A DNA stretch of 25,352 nt from a bacterium (GTDB lineage Bacteria > UBP15 > UBA6099 > DSWB01), in contig JAGUYV010000065.1 in the NCBI GenBank assembly GCA_020061125.1, forward strand, positions 1 through 25,352, in the 5' to 3' direction. The first letter of the stretch is position 1; every line of letters starts with the position of its first letter. The position numbers and the translations under genes are program-made. Positions 20,401-25,352 of this stretch are shown piece after piece. A model generated the notes under the pieces. The model was given only the letters and a program-made list of their open reading frames with translations, was not told the origin of the DNA and ran no database searches.

Positions 20401-22477
20401 CACGATACTGCGATTCACGGATGGAAAAGTGACAGCGGAATCGCCGGGCGTCACGGTTGCGGGTGCGGCGGCTGTTTCATTTGACGCATCCGCAAACCCG
20501 GCCCAGACTGCGGGCGCACAGTTTTTGATGCAGGTTACGGCCAGGGATGTTTATGGAAATGTCGCAACCTACGATCCGTCCGGAAAAACCTTTACTTTAA
20601 GCGGCGCGGCCGCATCCCCGGACGGATTCGCGCCATCGTACCCGTCAAGCGCGGCCACGGCTGCGTCGTTCAGTTCCAGCACAGCCGCCCTTCCTGTCAC
20701 GCTGTTCAAAGCGGAAACCGCATCGTTGTCAATCAGCGACGGTTCCATTACCGGGACCACGGGTGCAATCACGGTCGCGCGCGTGCAGGCATCATTGATA
20801 ACAGTGGTCCAGAACAATAACCAGTCTCAAATCATCACGCAGTCTCTCGCCCAGAACCCCGTGGTTAGGGTTTCTGACGCGTACGGCAATCCCGTGGCGG
20901 GCGCGGCCGTATCGTTCGCAGTCACGGGCGGAGGCGGTTCTGCAATAGGACTGTCCCAGACCACGGACGCCTCGGGACTTGCCGCCCCCGGTTCCTGGAC
21001 CATGGGTCCAACCATTGGCGCAAATACAATGACCGCCACATTCACCCAGGACGCGGGCGGTTCCGTGACCATAAACGCCAGCGCCTTCGTGCCTTCGCCC
21101 AATGCCGTCATAACACTGGAATCCCACACAAACTACATCTGTCCAAACGACACGGTGGACCTCACGGGCGAAAATTCCACGGCGTCGGCTGTGTCTTCAC
21201 TCACGGCGTATTCCTGGAATTTCAGCAACGCTCTGGGAGGCGCATCCACCACGGACGCCAATCCCGGTCTCCTGCAGTACACGGCCACGGCAACGGTCCC
21301 GGTCACGCTCACGGTTACGGATAACTTTTCACAGACAGATTCCGAAACCTATTATGTGTATGTGGATTTTCCGCCCAGCCCCTTTACGCTATCCGCAAGC
21401 CCCGCGACCATCACTGCGGACGGCGTGTCCGAAACCACGATCACATCGTCCACAATTTACGGCTGCGGACAGGCCATAGTGGCTGACGGAACCCTGTTCA
21501 CCGTGGCGCCGTCCCTGGGCGCCGTCACTTCCCCTGACCAGAGCGGCCTTGGCGGTGTGCAGAGGCAAACCACAGGAGGCGTCATCCAGTTCACAGTGCG
21601 TTCCGGAACCGAGATTGGCACTTCGGTGGTTGTGGCGCAAAGTGTGGAATTCTCCTCATTGAATGCGTACACGCCCGTAACATTCACCGGTCCTGACACA
21701 GTACGGCCATTTGTGGCATCACATTCCCCGTCAGGAGGCAATGTTACCGGTCTCGTGAATCAGATTTCCATTGTCTTCAGCGAAGATGTGAACATAGCGC
21801 CGGACGACATCCGGGTCAAGAGAAACGGGTCCACCGTGAGCGGCGTCTGGAATTACACAAACGGCAATTATACCGCAGTATTCACTCCGGACTCCCCCAT
21901 CAACGCGGACGGGGCAACGATTGATGTAACAGTGCGCGACACAATCGCCGACCTTGCGGGCAACAGGCTCGACGGCCAGCAGACAGGAGCCAACAGCGAA
22001 TACGAATTCTCGTTCGGCGGTGAAATTTCATCAACGCCTCCAGTGATTGGCTCGTGCAACGCCGCTCCCGCCACATTCTCCCCGGACCCAACGGATGGAC
22101 TGCCCAACTCGTCTCACATCGCCATCCCCGTGACGGATGATGCTTACATCAAATACTGGCGCGCGGACATTCTTTCCGGCGGCGCCACGCTTCGGTCATA
22201 TGTGCAATACAATGCGTGTTCTTGCGGTAATCTGTGCGCATCCAACACCATAGCGTGCGGCAACTGCTGCTCCAACAATGCCGCGCCTCCCGGCTGCTGC
22301 ACAAGCTCGGCAGGAGATGTGGAATGGGACGGCAAAAACGCAAGCGGGGATTTCGTGGCCAACGGCGTGTATGATTACCGTGTCACGGCTTATGATCTCG
22401 AATCCAACGCAAGCGCCGCGTGCGACGCACAGGTCACGGTAAGCAATCCCATAGATTTCGGCGGGTTCGGTCCATGA
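17474..22477 (+). CDS. Giant exported multi-Ig-domain surface protein (adhesin/invasin-like)
   Basis: This protein is 1667 residues. A Sec signal peptide ends at ARA|AS (residue 22), so the protein leaves the cytoplasm. The rest is a chain of beta-sandwich modules. Big_1/invasin-like units lie near 24-110, 495-590, 593-684, 692-785, 793-893 and 1107-1209, with less clear units between. A duplicated ~100-residue module lies at 896-995 and 1004-1101. A PKD-like domain follows at about 1210-1300, another Ig-like unit at 1302-1410, a Big_5-like unit at 1411-1518, and a FlgD-type Ig at 1524-1660 (WDGKNASGDFVANGVYDYRV) holding a Cys-rich insert. No LPXTG, SLH, PEP-CTERM or autotransporter barrel is seen, so attachment must come from partners. 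ATG 17474 is chosen for AAGGGA 5 bases upstream and the signal peptide; TTG at 17450 is an upstream in-frame alternative. Its stop overlaps the next gene (ATGA). Adhesion is inferred from architecture only. Confidence 0.9.
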   Translation: MRRLLFPTILLFMLCCAAPARAASLAMRADPANLSADQDATVTITISLTDGRGKPLAGKKIFVSASRGTVSGIKDMGQGRYQAAIEVPAQPAPRRPDYLLVMASALLDNEAPAAGLAVPVSSNLVLQGNAAPGVSMRASAAGRNLGEPVTAGTDGKFRLVAPVPPGVASVTVTATRGGSSRTSTVSVDTGNLTRHLTQAVPDKLVPGGAQGFLNVFAVQATGNAESANRFTIVSDASSHATGLTVLGGGVFQSRVSLEPQARAPAEIVVEYAGASRSVLFSIAEQGLAAIALESSVTQAYPGQAVALSLTAYDFAELPAPGAIITMFVDGATAGQASERGAGAYSFDFSLDPGDTRRDIAIYALGYDPAFPDTEARSPELRIAILEPDIKLTAEATEPRLDAGRTAAVRVRAESRTQREGVEGIALQVHAETGSAGPVRDIGGGAYEFEYTAPNEFEGRSISIAIRAPDAAGAPQAGVAFEWLGPGAPFGEARQMEITASAATVPAGGSVTLTARLTDAAGRGVPGRTVAFSSDAGIPGAVTDNGDGSYSAQLAMPGVAPSGAFGVRAACDCGGAALSAQTTLTVPPKPPATISMTADHETVHVSSAASTIVRVLVTDNSGQAAADQAVTLTVSQSGTIQTQTLTTDSSGQAAGEIELTPAAGQTVVTGSLSSNPSISASLTIQKIKYAVSRLELTALPQSIPANGAATLDIEAYAIDETGTHAAGERIEFRLNSGSGRLNSTNCTTGGDGRCTVQYTSGLACGTVSVQAYAYSEDTVRQNADAQEMPAVPASLELNNQIPAQITANGAEQWTMRVLALDSGQCPVAGETLNLSMQGGSGSVAAQAVTDALGEAAALYTAGLVPGDATILARSRTAPLVALSTTLTLLPWQPSSYDVSVSTQSPAAGVPFTVTVTARDYFGDVMTEWDASDLAYSMSGPSNAPDGTPPSLPAAASILSSFSNGSAVFNVTLFKAETTILRFTDGKVTAESPGVTVAGAAAVSFDASANPAQTAGAQFLMQVTARDVYGNVATYDPSGKTFTLSGAAASPDGFAPSYPSSAATAASFSSSTAALPVTLFKAETASLSISDGSITGTTGAITVARVQASLITVVQNNNQSQIITQSLAQNPVVRVSDAYGNPVAGAAVSFAVTGGGGSAIGLSQTTDASGLAAPGSWTMGPTIGANTMTATFTQDAGGSVTINASAFVPSPNAVITLESHTNYICPNDTVDLTGENSTASAVSSLTAYSWNFSNALGGASTTDANPGLLQYTATATVPVTLTVTDNFSQTDSETYYVYVDFPPSPFTLSASPATITADGVSETTITSSTIYGCGQAIVADGTLFTVAPSLGAVTSPDQSGLGGVQRQTTGGVIQFTVRSGTEIGTSVVVAQSVEFSSLNAYTPVTFTGPDTVRPFVASHSPSGGNVTGLVNQISIVFSEDVNIAPDDIRVKRNGSTVSGVWNYTNGNYTAVFTPDSPINADGATIDVTVRDTIADLAGNRLDGQQTGANSEYEFSFGGEISSTPPVIGSCNAAPATFSPDPTDGLPNSSHIAIPVTDDAYIKYWRADILSGGATLRSYVQYNACSCGNLCASNTIACGNCCSNNAAPPGCCTSSAGDVEWDGKNASGDFVANGVYDYRVTAYDLESNASAACDAQVTVSNPIDFGGFGP
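20159..20776 (+). repeat. Tandem duplicated ~100-residue module inside the giant Ig-like protein
   Basis: Two adjacent units, 20159-20458 and 20483-20776, encode modules that align along their length. Shared blocks in the same order are VTARD-(Y/V)-(F/Y)-G-(D/N)-V, SG..-(A/S)-PDG-..-P-S-.-P, and the exact octapeptide VTLFKAET (20378-20401 and 20696-20719, 318 bases apart). By eye identity is around 40% in protein and visibly lower in DNA, so the duplication is old and not a recent repeat array. Confidence 0.75.
22217..22300 (+). other. Cys-rich insert (8 Cys in 28 residues) in the C-terminal FlgD-type Ig domain
   Basis: Residues 1582-1609 of the giant protein contain eight Cys in the order C-x-C-x3-C-x6-C-x2-CC-x8-CC. 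The insert sits between the first half of a FlgD-like Ig fold (YWRADILSGGATLRSY) and its WDGKNASGD hairpin. The rest of the protein has few Cys. It may be a disulfide-knotted cap or a metal-binding knuckle; neither can be decided from sequence. Confidence 0.7.
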
Positions 22478-24252
22478 CGCTGCACGCCCGGAGGTGTTGC
22501 TTTTTGATCACAGCTATGGACTCCGCATCCACACGATGCATTCGTGCCGCAGCCTGCCTATTTATTACTCTATCGGCTGCACTCATGTGCGCCCTGCCCT
22601 GCATGGCCGGAACAACGCCCAATGCGCAACCCGAAATATTCTGCGAGTTTTCTTCGAACCGCGCGCCCATTGACAGGGACAGCGTGCGAATCGAGGTGGA
22701 CGGCCGCGACGTCACACGGGACGCGATAGTCCAACCCTGGCGCGTGAGCTACACGCCCGCCGCCCCGCTTGCGCTGGGCCGCCACTTTGTGCGCGTCACT
22801 GTCAGGGATCTCGAAGGCGCTCAAGGCGTCAAGCAATGGGAATTCACCGTGGATCCAGCGGCGCACGAAACGCAACCCGCAACCATGGCCTTTGCTCCGC
22901 CCACCCCGGCTAACGGCGCCGTGCTCACGCATGGAGACGGTATTGTCATCGCAGCAAAAACAGAAACGCCCGGCTCCGCTCCGTCCCGGAATCCGAATCT
23001 CAAACTGTTTCGCAACGGAGTCCCAGTATCCGCGCCCGAACCCGGATCATGGTCGTATCACGGCGACGGCTTCTCTGTCAGTCTGCCTGCTCTGCCCCCC
23101 GGCCGTTACGCCGCGGTTTTGTCCGCGCCCGGCGCGGAGCGCGAAATTTCCACGGCGTTCGTGGTGGCGCCGGATCCGCCGCGCATTGCATCCTTTTCCG
23201 TGGAGCCGTCGCGGATTTCCGCGAGCGGCGGCCTGACGGCGGTTTTGTTCATTGAAGATGAGTCGGGCGCAGGCGCGGACTCGTGTGTTCTGTCCTTTTC
23301 CCGCAATGGCCGTTCCGTGTCCGTGAAAACCGTGCGCGCCGCGGCGGGCGCCAACCTGCTCATGATGCAAGCATCAAGCATCGAGCCATCGCCTGCAGGA
23401 ACTTACCAGGCCACGATACAATGCACGGACGCCGCGGGCCGCGCCACCAACCAGGCAGTACCCGTTGCATTCACCATCGAAGCCGCACCCTCGCAGCTCG
23501 CGGCGATAGATGCCCCGGCCTCGCGAGGCGGCACGGCCCTGTTCATGGATCGCCTGTCCGCACAGGTTGCGGTTTCACACATTGACATCACAGGCAAAGC
23601 GCCCCCCAATTCGAACCTTGCCCTTTTCGTGAACGGCGCGCGAGCGCTCGAACGCACAGCGGACACATGGGGCGCATTCCGCTTCACAAGCGTCCCGCTC
23701 GACCCCGGAGATAATACCATCTTCGTGGCCGTCGAGGATTCCGCAGGCCTGTCTTACATAGAATCGAACCGCGTGCAAGTCGCATATATTGAACCGGAAA
23801 CCGCTGTCGCGCATTTGCCCGAGCCGGACATGCCTCCCGCCGTGGAACCCGAACCTGGTCCTGCCACGGATATCAATCCAGTAACGCCGGAACCTGTGAT
23901 TCCGGATCCGGTTCCCGTTCCCGGAACACCGGACGAGCCGGAGCCGGTCGAACAGCAAGAGCCGGCTCCTGTTCTGGTTGAACTGACCGTTCATGTGCCG
24001 CCCGGCGCGTCGCACGGAAATAATGTGCCCGTGCGCGTGAGCGCGCCCCCGGGCGCTTCTGTGTCGTTGTATGTGAACGGCGTCCTCACCGCCACGGCAT
24101 CCGCGAACATCGGAGGCCAGGCGCATTTCAGCGAACTGGACTTTGACTCCGGAGACAATGAACTGTACGCCTCCGCCATTATTGACGGCGCGGAAATCCG
24201 CAGTCCCGCAGTCACGGTGCATGTGCAACCGCATTCACGGGGGAATCCATGA
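22474..24252 (+). CDS. Exported Ig-like protein with Pro/Glu-rich linker
   Basis: From the ATG at 22474 this is 592 residues. A hydrophobic signal (AAACLFITLSAALMCALPCMA) is followed by several Ig-like beta domains with a VRVTVRD-type strand, two short NGVPV/NGARALE-type units, a Pro/Glu-rich linker of about 64 residues (440-503) and a last Ig-like domain (YVNGVLTATASANIGG). The linker could span periplasm or wall. Start choice is open. ATG 22474 overlaps the giant gene's stop (ATGA) but has no ribosome site. TTG 22504 has GGAGG (22490-22494) 9 bases upstream. ATG 22516 gives the most ordinary signal peptide. No known family recognised beyond Ig-like folds. The stop overlaps the next gene by 4 bases, so all three are translated together. 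Confidence 0.82.
   Translation: MTLHARRCCFLITAMDSASTRCIRAAACLFITLSAALMCALPCMAGTTPNAQPEIFCEFSSNRAPIDRDSVRIEVDGRDVTRDAIVQPWRVSYTPAAPLALGRHFVRVTVRDLEGAQGVKQWEFTVDPAAHETQPATMAFAPPTPANGAVLTHGDGIVIAAKTETPGSAPSRNPNLKLFRNGVPVSAPEPGSWSYHGDGFSVSLPALPPGRYAAVLSAPGAEREISTAFVVAPDPPRIASFSVEPSRISASGGLTAVLFIEDESGAGADSCVLSFSRNGRSVSVKTVRAAAGANLLMMQASSIEPSPAGTYQATIQCTDAAGRATNQAVPVAFTIEAAPSQLAAIDAPASRGGTALFMDRLSAQVAVSHIDITGKAPPNSNLALFVNGARALERTADTWGAFRFTSVPLDPGDNTIFVAVEDSAGLSYIESNRVQVAYIEPETAVAHLPEPDMPPAVEPEPGPATDINPVTPEPVIPDPVPVPGTPDEPEPVEQQEPAPVLVELTVHVPPGASHGNNVPVRVSAPPGASVSLYVNGVLTATASANIGGQAHFSELDFDSGDNELYASAIIDGAEIRSPAVTVHVQPHSRGNP
22490..22494 (+). promoter_or_regulatory. Shine-Dalgarno GGAGG inside the start region of the second surface gene
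   Basis: GGAGG lies 16 bases into the frame that begins at ATG 22474 and 9 bases before an in-frame TTG at 22504. Its position argues that the true start is TTG 22504 (or ATG 22516, 21 bases away) and not the ATGA overlap. TTG is used elsewhere in the window (6248). This is the only strong ribosome site near this junction. Confidence 0.5.
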
Positions 24253-25352
24253 AGCGGCTCCTCTGCCTCTCCATCGCCGTGATGATTGTGGCCAATGCGC
24301 ACCTCGCCGCTCCGCAGGTGGAGTTTCCGCTGCCGGAATCGCACTGGTCATACAGCGCAATGGCCGCGCTTGCGGCCGCGGGCCTGGCCCCCGGTTTCGA
24401 ATATGCGGACTTTGACGGCCGCCGCACTTTCACACGCGAAGACATGGCCCGAGCCGCCGCAGCGGCTCGCGATTTCTTCTCCACCTCTCCTTCTTTATTT
24501 TCTTCAAACCATCTGGAACTGCTCGACAGGCTTCAGAACGAATTCAGGGACGAACTCGAACGCCTCGGCATCTACAGGCCCCTGCCCGCGACCGAATCAT
24601 CCCCCCCGGTTCCACCCGGACACTGGGCCTACGCCGCACTGGAAAAATTCGCGGCCGGAGGATTTTTTCCTGATACGCCCGCGCACCAATTCTCCGGCGG
24701 CAAAATTCTCACGCGTGCGGAAATGGCGGCTTTTGCCGCACAACTTCTGCAGCGCCGATCCTCGGACCCCTCGCTTTTCAATGATGAACAAGCGCGCATG
24801 TTGGACTATCTCGAAACCGAATTTCAAGCCGAGTTGCTAAACCGTGAATCAGTTCCCGCCATGGAGCAAAGCCGGGAACGCGCTGTTCCGCCCTTTGCCG
24901 TGTCCGGCACGGGCAATTTTTATGCAGGCGTCACAAAGGGCGACAAGGCTTCCATCACGGGCAGGCTCACCCTGGATGCGGACTCGCCCCGGATGGAAAC
25001 CTATTTCTCCGGAGATCTGGACAACGCGGAACGCTCCGGAACGGACCTGGATTTCGGCCGCGGATACACATTCCAGTTGAACCGCAAGCTCATCGGATAT
25101 CATTCGAATAAGAGTGATGCGGACAACGACCGCTATCTGCTGGCCGGAGACATCAACAGCATTGACTTTGACCGAGGCCTGATAGCCGGGGCCTTGAACA
25201 TAAAAGGCGTATTCGCATCATCCGGTTCTCCGGCGGCGCGCACCACAGCTTTGTGGGGGGAAGACACGGAAGGCAATGAAATCGCGGGCGCGCGATTCGT
25301 GCGCCGCATGGGAGACGACACGCGCATCGCCGCCGTGTGGCTGCGGGAATAC
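24249..25352 (+). CDS. SLH-domain outer-surface protein with beta-rich, barrel-like body; 3' end outside window
   Basis: The frame is open from ATG 24249 to the window end (368 residues, no stop). A signal peptide (about 1-17, cleavage near ANA|HL) is followed by two S-layer-homology-like repeats, at about 29-72 (SHWSYSAMAALAAAGL, TFTREDMARA) and 121-167 (GHWAYAALEKFAAGGFFP, LTRAEMAAFA). A helical stretch with many charged residues leads to a beta-rich region from about 215 on, with alternating strands (GNFYAGVTKG, SITGRLTLDA, YFSGDLDN, LLAGDINSIDF). SLH domains bind cell-wall polymers; followed by strands like these they resemble SLH-porin or barrel proteins of some Gram-negative groups. The ATG overlaps the preceding stop (ATGA), with GGGGGA 4 bases upstream. 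It probably anchors or displays the two upstream proteins (inference). Confidence 0.8.
   Translation, partial: MKRLLCLSIAVMIVANAHLAAPQVEFPLPESHWSYSAMAALAAAGLAPGFEYADFDGRRTFTREDMARAAAAARDFFSTSPSLFSSNHLELLDRLQNEFRDELERLGIYRPLPATESSPPVPPGHWAYAALEKFAAGGFFPDTPAHQFSGGKILTRAEMAAFAAQLLQRRSSDPSLFNDEQARMLDYLETEFQAELLNRESVPAMEQSRERAVPPFAVSGTGNFYAGVTKGDKASITGRLTLDADSPRMETYFSGDLDNAERSGTDLDFGRGYTFQLNRKLIGYHSNKSDADNDRYLLAGDINSIDFDRGLIAGALNIKGVFASSGSPAARTTALWGEDTEGNEIAGARFVRRMGDDTRIAAVWLREY

Noticed and set aside
23791-23982. Pro/Glu-rich coding stretch considered as a DNA tandem repeat
   Set aside because: Codons for Pro, Glu and Val alternate irregularly with no fixed period. It is a low-complexity protein linker, not a repeat array.

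Overview
The window is high-GC (about 60% by eye) bacterial DNA with densely packed genes. It has no rRNA, tRNA, CRISPR array, insertion sequence or phage gene that I can recognise. The cell is probably Gram-negative with a complex surface: a PilT pair, an envelope Ntn-hydrolase, Wzy/MBOAT/SGNH polysaccharide genes, and an SLH-domain protein with a barrel-like body. The phylum cannot be named from this sequence. An uncultivated lineage is plausible but is only inference. ATG, TTG and probably GTG starts are used, and several promoters look like sigma-70 sites of the extended -10 (TGnTATAAT) type.

Layout, left to right. (1) 2-1509 (+): the 3' end of an FGGY sugar kinase, then a TetR regulator. 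(2) 1620-3977 (+): an exported penicillin-acylase-family amidase behind its own predicted promoter. (3) 4094-6071 (+): a soluble PAS histidine kinase and its NarL/FixJ-type response regulator. (4) 6248-9124 (+): two tandem PilT-type retraction ATPases and a small exported protein of unknown function. (5) 9271-10212 (+): a UDP-glucuronate decarboxylase-like enzyme behind a near-consensus promoter. (6) 10259-17340 (-): six co-directional genes. In transcription order these are oppC, oppD, oppF, an O-antigen polymerase/ligase-like gene, an MBOAT O-acyltransferase and an SGNH-like partner. (7) 17474 to beyond 25352 (+): three genes joined by 4-base ATGA overlaps. They encode a 1667-residue multi-Ig surface protein, a second Ig-like protein with a Pro/Glu linker, and an SLH-domain protein that runs off the window.

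How the genes fit together (inference). The decarboxylase (UDP-xylose supply), Wzy-like, MBOAT and SGNH genes look like parts of a system that makes and O-acylates a surface polysaccharide. The three-gene block at the right looks like a co-produced surface or adhesion apparatus and is the best candidate here for an undescribed system. The opp genes lack oppB and oppA in this window, so the transporter is incomplete as seen.

A sequence-wide oddity: ACGT occurs only twice in 25.3 kb (hand scan), against roughly 90 expected from base composition, and CTAG was not found at all.
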